A stretch of DNA of 64,000 nucleotides from Gigantopelta aegis (GCF_016097555.1 NC_054701.1:66940533-67004532); one strand, 5' to 3'. Counted from the first letter of the stretch, positions 1 to 11,487 are shown. A program made the numbers and translations. The notes: generated from the sequence alone by a model not told the origin.

Positions 1-280
1 TACAGTGATGCGTTTCAACATATGATATATGACACGATCTGTGACGCGAAAGTAATTTAATAAAAATATGTCTTTGACTATTCTCTTTAATTTTGTAGTT
101 CTGGTTGTCAGTCCTCGATATTACGTTATGCATTTGTGGCGTAGGATTACAGGACCGTTTTAAATAAATAAAAATGTGTCAGTTTACATAATTTATGTTG
201 GCAAAGTACAATTGTAATAAAACATAAATGTAAGGGTTGGGGTGAGAATGTCTACTTTTTAAAAACAATATTTTATTTTT

Positions 281-307
281 GTTGTTATTATTATTATTAT
301 TATTATC

Positions 308-340
<33 letters not shown>

Positions 341-417
341 TGTTGTTATTGTTATCATCATCATTATCGTCGTCGTCGTCGTCATTATCATCATCATTAT
401 TATTATTTTTTTTTTTG
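281..417. repeat. ATT/ATC/GTC trinucleotide microsatellite ending in a T run
   Basis: Imperfect trinucleotide tract (att, atc, gtc) closing with a T run. Open frames across it are low-complexity artefacts. The rest of 1-572 is AT-rich with no recognisable gene. Confidence 0.9.
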
Positions 418-572
418 TGTGTATTTGTTGTTGTTCTCTTTTTGTCTTTTTGGTGGAATGGGAGGAGTGGTTGTATGTTGTTTTGTTTTTGTTGTTGGTT
501 TTGAGGAAATTTGTTTAATACAAGTAGAGCATGGTATAAAAAGGCTTCGATTCATGACCTCTGCACTATGAC

Positions 573-868
573 GGTGGCGGGATGTAGCCCAATGGTAAAG
601 CGCTCGCTTGTTGCGCGGTTGGTCTAGGATCGATCCCCGCCAGTGGGTCCGTTGAGCTATTTTTCGTTCCAGCCAGTGCACCACGACTGGTATATCAAAG
701 GCAGAGGTATGTGCTATCTTGTCTGTGCGATGGTGCTTATAAAGGAAAAATGTAGCGGGTTTCCTCTCTAAGACTATATGTCAAAATTATCAAATGTTTG
801 ACATCCAATAGCCGATGATTATTAAATCAATGTGCTCTAGTGGTGTCGTTAACCAAAACAAACTTTAA
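573..868 (+). mobile_element. tRNA-derived SINE, full length, tail type A
   Basis: The head holds a pol III A-box-like tagcccaatgg and a B-box-like ggatcgatcc. The shared central body (agccagtgcaccacgactgg) follows, then the tail ending gtgctctagtggtgtcgtta. It is flanked by a 12-bp target duplication with one mismatch (ctgcactatgac at 561-572, ctgtactatgac at 869-880), which fixes both ends. Confidence 0.85.
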
Positions 869-934
869 CTGTACTATGACAATGACTAAAGCCCGGATTT
901 ACTGTCCTGCCGTCGTTGAAGATACCTGCAAGAA

Positions 935-1125
935 GACACAAACACGATGTATTGTCCGGAGTGGCAGTCCTCCTACAGGCAAAATAAGAATGATGTATTG
1001 TCTGGTGTGACAGTCCTCCTACAGGCAAATAAGAATGATGTATTGTCCGGAGTGGCAGTCCTTCTACAGGCAAAATAAGAATGATGTATTGTCCCGGAGT
1101 GGCAGTCCTCCTACAGGTAAAACAA
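935..1125. repeat. Minisatellite, about 46-bp unit, four copies
   Basis: Four head-to-tail units containing gatgtattgtccggagtggc and ctcctacaggcaaaat, beginning near 946, 992, 1037 and 1083. The minus-strand open frame here is just the repeat read through and is not supported as a gene. Confidence 0.85.
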
Positions 1126-1517
1126 CAAGGAGTTATCGACCTGAGGGGTGGGTGGCAATCCTTCTAATGGCGAAACACCCGATAACTACTGATTGAAGGG
1201 AACACAGTCACACACTTATCAAAATTTTCTTTGGCGATTTTTGAATGCGATAACTGTTTCGTAGTTAAAATTACCTAACTCGACGAATATTGTTAATTGA
1301 CAATGCAGCAAGTTAAATATTCGTCGATTCGTCTAATTATTCCTCCTTCTTTAAACCTATCATCATTCATTCATTGGTCATTCGGTCATTTAATAAGTGT
1401 TATTGATTAGTTAAGTTCAGACAAACCACATGCTAATACTTCTTGTCTGTCAAAGATATTTGAAAAACAATCAATTATCAAACTTCATTGGTTCCATCCG
1501 GAGAAAACAGGGGCTGT

Positions 1518-1591
1518 GGTATGTGTGCATGCGTGTTTGTGTACATGCGCGTGTATGTGCGTGTGTGTACGTGCGTGTGTGTGTGATGTGT

Positions 1592-1658
<67 letters not shown>

Positions 1659-1675
1659 GGAGAGAGAGAGACGGG

Positions 1676-1746
<71 letters not shown>
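1518..1746. repeat. Compound TG then AG microsatellite
   Basis: A TG-rich tract (about 1518-1590) runs into about 150 bp of nearly pure AG. The AG tract is broken only by a short gacgg/ggatgg island near 1657-1680. Long open frames in several phases are low-complexity artefacts (RE or LS repeats). Confidence 0.95.
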
Positions 1747-1747
<1 letters not shown>

Positions 1748-1933
1748 ATATCCTCACTTCAAGACCACAAGATCAATCTTTTGTCCTACTGTCCATAATA
1801 AATAAAAACAACTTTTATAAACAGATGGAAATTATCATTTGAAACATTTCTATTTGTTCTTCACATGCTAACAGATCGTATTTGATTACAGATAAAACAA
1901 TTCCCCTCTCGCCTTCTCGTCCTACAAGCCTGC

Positions 1934-4529
1934 TCAATCTGGTAAAGCCTGGCCCATTTTGAATACTAGTAATTCCTTCTCTTTCTTTGCAAACAGCTCT
2001 CTCTGCTGGATTCGTGTATAGTAATCGTTAAAGTTCGCCGCTATCAAAGCGATCGGAATGGAGAAGAAGATGATTCCGAACATGTAACAGACGGTTCCCA
2101 TAAAATAGCCGCACACCGACTCCGGGTAGTAGTCGCCATAGCCAACGGTCGTCATGGTAATAATCGACCACCATATCGAAAGAGGAACGGTGGAAAACTT
2201 CTGGTTCTCGAATTCGCAGTAGTACTGCAGTGTTCCGAAAATGACGGACAGGATGACGAAACACAGCAGCAGCATCAGCAGGTCCTTGGCGATGCCCTGT
2301 ATCGTTAGGAACATAATTCTCAGTCCAACGTAGCGCTCCTGTAGACGGAAAAACTTCAGGAGTCGGAAGACCATGGAGCATTGAAGGACAAGATAGCCCC
2401 AGTACACCTCGCTGGTCTGATGGAAGACACCGTAAGTCAACAACAGATCCATGACTACAGTTCCGAAACCGGCCAGGGTACAGACGATGTCGATCCAGTT
2501 CAGGATGCTGCGAAAAAACAGTCGCTTATGGTAATGGACTAGAAAGCGGACGGCTAATTCAAGAGTGAAAATGGCGACTAAGATGTTGTCAAGGATGTAC
2601 AGAGAGGGAACTAGGCCGTAGTAAGCGTAGAGGTCATATTTGTGCGCAGAGCTGTCCTTAGTATACAATTTCGTGAAGTTGTAATCGTCAACTAAATAGT
2701 ACCTCTGACGTAGTTCCGGTTGCGAAGACAGAGTCAGCAGGACGGCTGATGTAAACACTAGCACCATGTAGAAAAAATTCCACACCTGAAAAAAATATAG
2801 TTTTAGTTTAAATAAAAGTTGAAATTTAAAAAACAAACACACACACACACAAAATACACAAAAGAAGCAAATTAAACTAAAACAAAACAAAAACATTTTA
2901 TTTCTTTGAGAAAAATAACAGTACATTTGAAATATCTCTACCGGGTACGGATCCTTTTTCATTGGTTAGCTCCTGAAATCATAAAATCTGAACTTATATG
3001 TTGTATATATAAGGCCGTTAGGCCATAGGGTCCAAGGCAGGGATGAGCCGAAGTCCCAAAGGGAGTTTGATCTGTAGGAGGGTTCAAGGGCATGGATCTG
3101 TAGGAGGGTTCAAGGACATGGATCTGTAGGAGGGTTCAAGGGCATGGATCTGTAGGAGGGTTCAAGGTCATGGATCTGTAGGAGGGTTCAAGGACATGGT
3201 TCTGTAGGAGGGTTCAAGGACATGGTCACCGGAAATGTTTTAAGTAAAGATGCTCACAGACGCGTTTTCTGGGCAATTTAGTGTTTTATATTGTGGATAA
3301 GCCCCACAAAAGTCATTAAAAAGGCCACTTCAAATGGGCATGGGGAGGTACGGGACCCGCCAACAGTCCAAAGAAATGTTACCTTCCCCCTATATAACCC
3401 AATCTACTTCTGAAAGGACTAAAGCTGTATCTGACATCCTCATCTTGTCAGATCTTTCACTAAACTATAACGCAAAGCTAGTTTGAAAACAATATCTGTT
3501 ACAAGATATGGTCAACTGCAGTGGTGCAACAAACTCACCGGGAAGCTTTCAGTGTTTTACAATGTGACCTAGATTGGAGGTTGAAGCTAATATGAATTAA
3601 CAATGCAGTGGCGAGGGAAGAAAAGTTAACTGCGTAATATTTTCAAAATGTTTGAATATTTAAAATATATTCCAGGTAACAGGTTTAAAAAAAAAACCTA
3701 ACTAAAATGTAACACACTATCAGGCTATCCTAAGTATTAACTATAGGCCTTCTGTTATCAGAACAGGCGTGCATGAACTAATGTGTGTGTGTGGGGGGGG
3801 GGGGGGGGGGCATACTATCGAATGAAGTTTATTGAGGAGTCGAAGAGTTATGTTCTCCCGAAAAATATTTTGGTGTAAAAAGAAAATGTGCTCAATCGGG
3901 GGGGGGGGGGGGGGGGGGGATCGGCCGCCGAAGCTCCTCCCCGTACACGCGCCTGCAGAATTATTCATTATTCATTTGCATACCCCATTTTTTAGTTCTA
4001 AATTATATCTCAAGGTCCCGTTGTACATCTATAGCATTAGTTTGCTTTTAAAATAATAAGTCACCAACCTTGGCGGTGAATTCGGATGTTCGAGAATGAA
4101 AAACAGTCGATGGCGCCATATTCTAAGTCTGCCGGAACTACTTGTGACTTCCGGTATCTTGCTCTCCAGATCCACCCTCTGTCTGAGATTGTTAAACAGG
4201 ATCTTGTCTTTATCGGCTTTGTGCATCACTCTCCAACAGCATTCAGATATGTGGCACTCTGGAATCTGCCAAAACTGGAGTTCGTTCCTTATGGCGTTCC
4301 CGCAAATTCCTGACGGAAGTTGGAGTTCTGAAGAGCGGTAGAAATTGAGGATGAAAGAAAACACATGAGAATCTCGGTCAAAGACAAATGCGTCAGTTTC
4401 ACGGTCATAGAATTCTGACGTATTGTCCAGAGATGCCAGAAGTGTGTTTGGGCGTGTCCGAAGAGTTTCCAGTTTTGTCGAGAAAGTCATTCCTCCAACA
4501 ACTAGTTTCACCATTTTTTCTTTCCCCAT
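1934..4529 (-). CDS. Voltage-gated potassium channel alpha subunit, atypical Kv2-4-like (two exons)
   Basis: A six-segment tetrameric K+ channel subunit of the plasma membrane, about 440 residues. Exon 1 runs 4529 to about 4065 and encodes the cytoplasmic T1/BTB domain (VKLVVGGMTF, FDRDSHVFSFILNFYR, RNELQFW). Exon 2 runs 2785 to 1934 and encodes S1-S6, the TMTTVGYGD selectivity filter and a short C-terminus ending GQALPD. The acceptor ttttttcag at 2786-2788 is clear. The donor GTGACT at 4064 keeps frame and gives a PPRL-VWNFF junction, whereas the more canonical AG|GT at 4069/4068 would not. The start is the first Met, just ahead of the T1 fold. T1 keeps the Cys-x20-Cys-Cys part of the zinc motif of non-Shaker Kv channels, but the His is replaced by Gln. 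S4 shows only R-K-R at three-residue spacing, with Met at an expected Arg. The S6 PXP hinge reads PIA. These are hallmarks of lineage-specific or modulatory subunits. The family call is firm; the subfamily is not. Confidence 0.9.
3063..3226. repeat. Intronic minisatellite, about 26-bp unit
   Basis: About six tandem copies of a unit containing gatctgtaggagggttcaag followed by g(g/a)(c/t)at(g). It lies inside the potassium-channel intron (2786-4064). The rest of that intron has a poly-G/TG tract but no other recognisable feature. Confidence 0.85.
3783..3920. repeat. Poly-G tracts in the potassium-channel intron
   Basis: Two pure G runs (about 3793-3810 and 3899-3919) flank 88 bp. The second is followed by cgtacacgcgcctgcag, which matches the end of a MITE seen whole at 20139-20245, so this is probably a worn copy of that family. 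Confidence 0.6.
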
Positions 4530-6179
4530 CTTAGGCCTGCTATGTTCTTAGTCCCGTTTTTATTCCTTTCTCATTATGTTTTCTGTAGTTATGATTCACC
4601 AAATGTTCTGTTCTTTTATACTCGCATATTATAGGCAGTTATTATCTATAGCTTTTCTTCTGTAAAGTCATATTAATGGTAGCTGTATATTATTCTATAG
4701 GTTCTTGTTTTGTTTGTTTTTTCGCCTGTAAGCTTTCGCAATGTAGTTAGTCTTCGACTTTTTCCTTATACTAGTGGGAAGGCGGATGTACAATATCCTT
4801 TACTGCTAGTCCGTAGGAGTAGCCTATGTGTAGCGTTTGTTTCAGTTTATTCCAAACGCCGAAATGCGCGTATGAGAGACAACAAGACCATCCTCCGCTT
4901 AATGAATCGGTACTGCTCTGTAGTTGTTTTATCCTGTATCCCTACAGCCTCTTAATGCGTTCTCGTAAATAGGGAAATACTATTCATCAATGTTGTTTTT
5001 TCTCTTTATTTCTTTCTTTCTTTGTTGTACCTTTACTGTATAGTATTGTACTTCAAGAATAACTGGATGATAATCAAGTAATTGAAGTCCTCACTTACAA
5101 GCATAGGTGAATTAGTTATAATTATTAACAGCGGGAGATATCGATATTACGATACTACTCACAGCTGTTTTTGTTCGACATAACAATTAAGAAGCTTTTA
5201 GAATACAGCGTACATGAAGAAGAGCAGTGTGGTGTTTTCGTCTGCTTGTGAATGTCACTCGATGTCACCATGCATAATTTATTACAAATTATACCTTAGG
5301 GTCAACGAACATAGCAGCATTCAGTATTAAAAATCAATGGCCTAGAACAAGCCACATATTGACTTTTTCGACAACCCGACAATATTAATATTTTAAATTG
5401 GTCAGTGATGTGACCAGTGGGAGGAATGGGCTGCAGACTATGCCTGCAACTGGGGTGGGGCTGGGCTCGGGGTGGAGGTGTAGTCTATATTATAGTTATG
5501 GCGTAGACCCAACCACACCTCTGTTTTCCCCCATCTCATGTATTTTCCTGTCGTCCCATGACATGACTAACAGACATTGTGGTTGATCCCCTCCCTCCCC
5601 AATGTAAATGCCCCCCCCCCCCCCTCCAATATAAACTGTGGCTACGTCAATGTAGCAGCTATATATTAATTCGTCTTTCAACTGGGGGTATCCATAATTT
5701 TGAGTTGGTGACGTAACCGCTTCTGACGCCTATTACCCAGGGGACAAAACCCATTTGTTTTCGAAAAATGGACCCGGCGTGCTGTAAAATGTTGGCCACA
5801 ACCTAGGTGGACAACCTTCCCATCAAGCTACTGGAAACGTGTAGGTCGTTGTTAAATATGACGCCCCTCTGTGGAATTCATGCAGCTGTTTTTACACTTG
5901 TCCAGTAGTCAGTCTCTGATTTGGTATGAAAGGCAGGGGAACAAATAAAAATAAAACCTGCCACTTTTATTTCAGAAGTAATATTTCTATGTAGGTTACA
6001 AATCTCTTTTGTGTATTCCCAGACCACTCCCAGCAGGTTCTGCGTCGTCTAGACATCGCAGTGTTATTATTGTTATTGTTGTTATTGTGTGGTTTTCCCA
6101 CTATTTCCTCCCAGTTATCCAGAGGAGTGGATGCAGGATTTTTAAGGGTCTGTGCAACTTTTGAAAACATTTACTGACA
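4530..6179. other. Intergenic, upstream of the potassium channel gene
   Basis: No gene is supported. It contains the presumptive promoter and 5' UTR side of the channel gene, but I see no clear TATA box. A poly-C run sits at about 5610-5626. Short open frames (4710-4955, 5398-5586) lack domains and look like chance. Confidence 0.5.
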
Positions 6180-6183
6180 TTAA

Positions 6184-6567
6184 AGGGACATTCCTGAGTT
6201 TGCTGCAATTTTTAAGATGTTATCGACTAACAAAGACTTTTTGATGACTGTAATTACATATCAAATATATTTATTTTTCTGCATAAAATATTAGTGGCTG
6301 TATATTAAACGTGTTTTGATCGTTCTAATATTTGTACTAGGTTAAATTTCATTTTATTTCCTAAAAAGATTTTTTCGTACGTACGAAATTAATTGAAGAC
6401 AAAATCCAGTTTGGGCTTCTTATGAATATTAAGACAAGCAGAGACACATTGAATATACAGACACTGATATTCTAAACAAGAAAATATATTTAATATGTAA
6501 GTTTAATAGTAGAAATATTTTATTAATCGGAAACATCTTACAATGCATCAAACTCGGGAATGTCCCT
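6184..6567. mobile_element. TTAA-flanked MITE, copy 1
   Basis: Terminal inverted repeats agggacattcctgagtttg and caaactcgggaatgtccct, each bordered outside by TTAA (6180-6183, 6568-6571). The interior is AT-rich and non-coding. It is about 384 bp. A close relative is at 19740-20111. TTAA targets are typical of piggyBac-type elements, but no transposase is present to confirm this. Confidence 0.8.
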
Positions 6568-6612
6568 TTAATCCAAAGTGGGACTAACATGTATTATATA
6601 TATATATATATA

Positions 6613-8112
6613 CTGAACCAAAAAAGAAACTTCCGATTTGTACATATAGTATTTGTTGTGTTAAAGAATTCATTGTGTAATGACCGGCCTCGGTGGCGTC
6701 GTGGTAGGCCATCGGTCTACAGGCCGGTAGGTACTGGGTTCGGATCCCAGTCGAGGCATGGGATTTTTAATCCAGATACCGACTCCAAACCCTGAGTGAG
6801 TGCTCCGCAAGGCTCAATGGGTAGGTGTAAACCACTTGCACCGACCAGTGATCCATAACTGGTTCAACAAAGGCCATGGTTTGTGCTATCCTGCCTGTGG
6901 GAAGTGCAAATAAAAGATCCCTTGCTGCTAATCGGAAGGGTAGCCCATGTAGTGGCGACAGCGGGTTTCCTCTCAAAATCTGTGTGGTCCTTAACCATAT
7001 GTCTGACGCCATATAACCGTAAATAAAATGTGCTGAGTGCGTCGTTAAATAAAACATTTCTTTCTTTCATTGTGTAATGAAATTATATAGGTAGTATTAG
7101 CCTTGAGCTGTATTATCAGGATTTATGAATTTTATCGATTATTTTTGCACTGTTAATCGTCGACAACGTGAAATTCAATTTGCACGTGCATGCATGGTTT
7201 GACATGTCCCGCGTAGTATTCGGTCAATTTGTTTTACTTGTCTTACTGACATTGTTGTCAAGTGAACGAAAACGCTTCAAAATTTGTAAAAAAATTAACG
7301 TTTTTTACATTGTAGCATTTTTACCCAAGAATACCCAATAATTTACGCGAACGGGCGATTTGCTTGCTTGATGCTGGCATGTTGACAGAAGACATTGCAA
7401 GGCATGTTGGGAGTTCTAGTCGAGCGATACGAAATCTTCGCGTAAGATTTCGAACGACAGGAAGCACCAACGACTTGCCACGTCATGGACGTCCGCGTGT
7501 TACAACGCGTGGTCAAGACCGCTATATCATGAAACTGCCACCGCTACTGCTGCTAACACACCTGGGCTTCATAATAACCGAATCAGTGGGCAAACTGTTC
7601 GTAATAGTCTGCAGGAGAACGGTTTACATGCACGACGTCCTTACGTCGGATGCGTTTTAACGCAACGTCATCGTCTAAATCGTCTTAATTGGAAACGTGT
7701 ACACACTCGTTGGATACGGTGACGCTGGAATACCGTTCTTTTTACGGATGAATCCAGATTTTCTTTACAACGTGGTGATGGCAGGGTGCGCGTCTACCGT
7801 AGGAGAAATGAACGCTATGCTGACTGTTGTGTTCTTGAACGAGATCGTTTCAGGGGTGGGGGTTCTGTCATGGTCTGGGCAGCCATTGCCCATGGTTATC
7901 GTTCACCACTAGTCGTCATTGATGGCAATTTAAATGCTCAACGTTACCGCGATGACATTCTCGCTCATCACGTCATTCCTCTGTTCCATAACAATGCCAA
8001 CATCTTGATTTTTCAGCATGATAATGCCACCTCTCATACAGCTAGAGACACTGTAAATTTTCTTAGGACAAATAACATTGATTTCATTGATGACTGGCGC
8101 GCTAAAAGTCCT
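6613..8112 (+). mobile_element. Tc1/mariner-like transposon, broken, with a SINE inside
   Basis: The left end is inferred from actgaaccaaaaaagaaac, next to a TA microsatellite, which resembles Tc1-like terminal repeats. The transposase remnant at 7325-8121 reads rightwards. A SINE sits at 6684-7065. No right terminal repeat is visible: similarity stops abruptly just after the residues AKSP. The extent is therefore approximate. Confidence 0.5.
6684..7065 (+). mobile_element. SINE with head type 2 and tail type B, full length
   Basis: The head ggcctcggtggcgtcgtggt has a B-box-like gggttcggatccc. The shared body follows, and the tail ends gtcgttaaataaaacatttc. It is bounded by an exact 15-bp target duplication (ttcattgtgtaatga at 6669-6683 and 7066-7080), indicating a fairly recent insertion. 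Confidence 0.9.
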
Positions 8113-8121
8113 GGGGAGTAG
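7325..8121 (+). pseudogene. Tc1-like transposase remnant
   Basis: A cut-and-paste DDE transposase of the Tc1 group. The N-terminal helix-turn-helix is seen as LLDAGMLTEDIARHVGSSS followed by the GRPRVT linker (7355-7505). The DDE core then lies in another frame, with FTDESRF carrying the first Asp, VMVWAAI, and QHDNATSHTAR carrying the second. A frame change falls near 7530 and a stop interrupts near 7720. Similarity ends at DDWRAKSP, exactly where SPDLNPIEH with the third acidic residue should follow, so the 3' end is lost. Not functional. Confidence 0.85.
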
Positions 8122-8139
8122 TAAGGGGGCCTGTATAGA

Positions 8140-8345
8140 ATCATGACCTACTTTTCAGTGACCTTGACCTTGATGACGTCGCGTGACCTCGTCCTACTGA
8201 CCCCGGCCCTGACCTACTTAGACTGACCGTGACCTACTTAGACTGGCCTACTGTGCCGTGTGCAACGTCCTACTGACCCGGCCCTGACCTACTGACCCGG
8301 CCCCTGACCTACTTAGGCTGGCACGAAGAGTATAAAAAGGCTAGA
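8140..8345 (+). promoter_or_regulatory. Promoter-like block: clustered TGACC half-sites and a TATA box
   Basis: Repeats of tgaccta(ctta) and cctactgacccggccctgac precede gtataaaaaggc (TATA at about 8331-8339). tgaccttgacc at 8159 contains the reverse complement of the TCAAGGTCA site used by ERR/FTZ-F1-type nuclear receptors, and a TGACGTC CRE-like core follows. Downstream is an AT-rich leader with catTgttag repeats (8380-8460) and no convincing gene. The binding sites are inferred from sequence only. Confidence 0.35.
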
Positions 8346-9795
8346 TACGGTTTAATTGTCACGATTGTTATTCGATCTACTACGTCATTGTTAGGAGATT
8401 CGTTTGAGATATTTTGTCATTGTTAGAAGAAGATTCATTTGGATCATTGTTAGAAATCGACTGGATCAAGACTTGAAAATAGTAAGTTAATTTTCTTATT
8501 TTGATTTAGTTTGAAGAACTATGTGTTTGCAGTGGTGGACAAATATAACGTTTAACAAATGGTACTTTTTGAAAATCGTCCTTTCTTCAAAGACGGTGAA
8601 ATAAATAACAATTTTACATTGAAAGTTTTCTGCCTTCTAAAAACGGAAGCAGTTGTTCTTGTATGCAACGTTATTCAAAGACTGACGTCATTCAAAAATG
8701 ATAGACAGAAAATAAATACTCTCACCCCTGTTGAGTCGTTGTCTCTATTAAGTCGTGTTATTTGGGATTTCACTTTTTTTTTAAAGTAAAACCTACCGTT
8801 TGTTTACGTTCTAAGTCTGTAAGATGTGTGGACAGTCAAATAGCTAAGAAATTATTTGTTACCTTAAAAATTAGTTTTTTCTACATAGGAACCAAAATAG
8901 GTCAAAAACACATGTACCGTATGACATTTGTAGTTTTTGTAATTTATAGCGATCATGCCCAAAATATCTATCGAAGTGTCGTCTGCATGTTTATTTTTAT
9001 GCATTAGTGAGTGACATCATTAAAAAATGTGAGGTCACACGTCAATCGTTTTTCATGCAAGCAAATAAGGGCGCTAAAATTTGAAAACGTAAACTAAGAT
9101 CAATACAGTTTTAAAAATATGGATATTACTACAATATATATATAGTGAGTATTATATTTGAATACATATTTTTAAATCATACACTTATTTCCTGAAAAAA
9201 ATATTTGTTTAATCAAGAGCGTTAACCTTGCAAATAATACACCTGGCGTTGACAGGATAGCGGGCGAATCGTAGATCACATAAAGGTGGTTCAGTCGAAT
9301 TGTTAATAACAAATATATGCGAATGTGCCCTGATTAGTGTCATTGACAAGGCATCATACCCATAGACCTTTTTTTTATAATTTTTTTTTATTTCTTGAAT
9401 TTGTAAAATCAAACTTTCCAGATCTTTTTTAATTTGTCTTCTGTCCCTGGAAAAAAAAGAAATAGTTTTTCAAATTTGATGCACTCAAAAAAAGTTAATA
9501 TTCCTGAAAAGCTTAATATATATATGTAATAATTGCACGATTCTCACTTTAATACCATGTTATAAAATCATGTCTAGACATTGTAGTGGTATAGAAAACA
9601 TCCCCTCACCCACTCCGACTACTTCTGACGTTCCTATAACAAATATCATCCTCTGGACCTTAATATTTTAATTATATGAAAGGCATCAAAAATAAAACAG
9701 CACGGTTTTACAAGAACAGTAAGGTAGTGTGTTTTTTAGTAAACATACTTACATATCAGTGTTTTTTGGGGGGTTTAAAAGATCCCTCAGTGTAG
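8346..9795. other. AT-rich region without a recognised gene
   Basis: Short open frames (8559-8789, 8762-9007, 9209-9412) show no domain or conserved motif. A possible leader for the promoter-like block covers 8346-8560. Nothing else is identifiable up to the GGT repeat. Confidence 0.5.
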
Positions 9796-9933
9796 GGTAT
9801 GTAGTGGCGGCGACAGTGGAGGTGGTGGCGACGGCGGTAGTTGGGGTGGTGGCAACGGCGGCAGTTGGGGTGGTGGAGGTGGCGGTGGTGATGGTGGCTG
9901 CTGCTACGGTGGTGGTGGTGGTGGCCGCCACAT
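9796..9933. repeat. GGT/GGC-rich imperfect trinucleotide repeat next to the assembly gap
   Basis: Purine-rich ggtggc/gtggtg repeats end 10 bp before the run of N. This is the probable reason assembly broke here. Confidence 0.85.
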
Positions 9934-9943
9934 TATTATAAAA

Positions 9944-10143
9944 NNNNNNNNNNNNNNNNNNNNNNNNNNNNNNNNNNNNNNNNNNNNNNNNNNNNNNNNN
10001 NNNNNNNNNNNNNNNNNNNNNNNNNNNNNNNNNNNNNNNNNNNNNNNNNNNNNNNNNNNNNNNNNNNNNNNNNNNNNNNNNNNNNNNNNNNNNNNNNNNN
10101 NNNNNNNNNNNNNNNNNNNNNNNNNNNNNNNNNNNNNNNNNNN
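9944..10143. other. Assembly gap of exactly 200 N
   Basis: 200 consecutive N, a standard placeholder for a join of unknown size. The short stretch 10144-10429 after it holds nothing recognisable. Confidence 0.99.
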
Positions 10144-10506
10144 TGATTTCTAATTTTAGTGAGTGCTCTCAACTGACAAGTACCGTGAAAACATTCAACA
10201 TAGGTCGACCACGTAATTTTTCAGTTAACAGCCCCCATGGCTGATCAGCGCCTCGTTTTGCTGTTATACACACAAGTGCCACCATACCACTTGTACGGTT
10301 GTTATTAGTAACTTCAGACCAATGGGTTATTTAAATACTACAGAGGTGTAATGTGTATGTATAATCATCAAAGAAAGTTTTTAAAATGCATATGAGAATA
10401 TTGTAGGGTTTGTTTGTTTGGTGGGTTTTTTTTTTTTTTTTTTTTTTTAGAAGGAACTATTTCCTAAACCGGACTATATTAAGCTGCTACAACAAGTAAC
10501 GACAAA

Positions 10507-10795
10507 CTGGCCTCGGTGGCGTTGTGGTTAAGCCATCAGACACAAGGCTGGTAGGTACAGGGTTCGCAGTCCGGTACCGGCTCCCACACAGAGCGAGTTT
10601 TAACGACTCAATGGGTAGGTGTAAGGACACTACAACACCCTCTTCTCTCTCACTAGCCATTAACAATTAACAACTAACCCACTGTCCTGGACAGACAGCC
10701 CATATAGCTGAGGTGTGTGCCCAGGACAGCTTGCTTGAACCTTAATTGGATATAAGCACGAAAATAAGTTGAAATAAAATGAAATTGAAATAAAT
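10507..10795 (+). mobile_element. SINE with head type 2 and tail type C (duplication copy 1)
   Basis: Head ctggcctcggtggcgttgtg with a B-box-like gggttcgcagtcc. The body differs from the other SINEs (ctgtcctggacagacag, gtgtgcccaggacagc), and the tail is A-rich (gaaataaaatgaaat). The right target duplication seen in copy 2 appears lost here. Confidence 0.8.
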
Positions 10796-11184
10796 ATAAA
10801 AATTGGGACTTTGTTTTTGGTTCGAGCACAGCTGCATATTTGACCGACAGGCATTCGAGCCAAGGACATTCTGCTCTACTGTTTGCCACATTTCGCTGTA
10901 ACATTATTTTGTTCGAGTTATTATGCTACTCAATGCTATAAAATACCAACAGAAGCCTAAAGACTCCATCTACGCGAAATATCAAAGGTATGTGTATTTT
11001 TATGGCCGATATCCCGGGGCTATGACCCCGTCTGATGAACCTTTTAACCCGGAAAGTGGGATATAGCCAAGTTATTAAGTACTTACCTAAGGTGTGATGG
11101 ATCGCTGGATTTTGTTTTGTTGTGATTTTCAAATGGTATATATCGTCACGCAAGTTTGTGCCAAATTGCAGGTTAGTATCCGGA

Positions 11185-11427
11185 ATCCCCGTCTGTGGTC
11201 CCATTTGGGCTATTTCTCGTTCCAGCCAGTGTACTCAAGAAGTATTTAATATTATATCGCCCACTGGGACATTTCTCGTTATAGACTGTTGTATCAAAAG
11301 TCGTGGTATGTGTTATCCTGCATGTGGGATGGTGCATATAAAAGACCCCTTGCTACTAATGGGAAAATATAGCGGGTTTCCTCTTTAAAACTAAATTACC
11401 AAATGTTTGACATCCAATAGCCGATGA

Positions 11428-11487
<60 letters not shown>

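Noticed and set aside
583-660. Possible tRNA gene from A- and B-box-like sequence
   Set aside because: It does not fold as a full cloverleaf and continues into the SINE body. The same holds for all other SINE heads here.
403-684. 93-codon minus frame resembling 'VVHWLEREIAQWAHRRGSI' frames elsewhere
   Set aside because: This peptide recurs wherever the SINE head and body occur (also 11519, 13854, 59343). It is SINE sequence translated, not a gene.
849-1073. 74-codon minus frame with repeats
   Set aside because: It is the 46-bp minisatellite read through; there is no start context or domain.
1430-1842. Several open frames over 90 codons on both strands
   Set aside because: They are the AG and TG microsatellite translated in different phases, giving RE, LS or CV repeats.
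2028-2381. 117-codon minus frame inside the potassium channel
   Set aside because: A shifted frame of the channel's S4-S6 exon.
3066-3226. Short regular repeats as a CRISPR-like array
   Set aside because: Units are contiguous without spacers and the genome is animal; it is a minisatellite.
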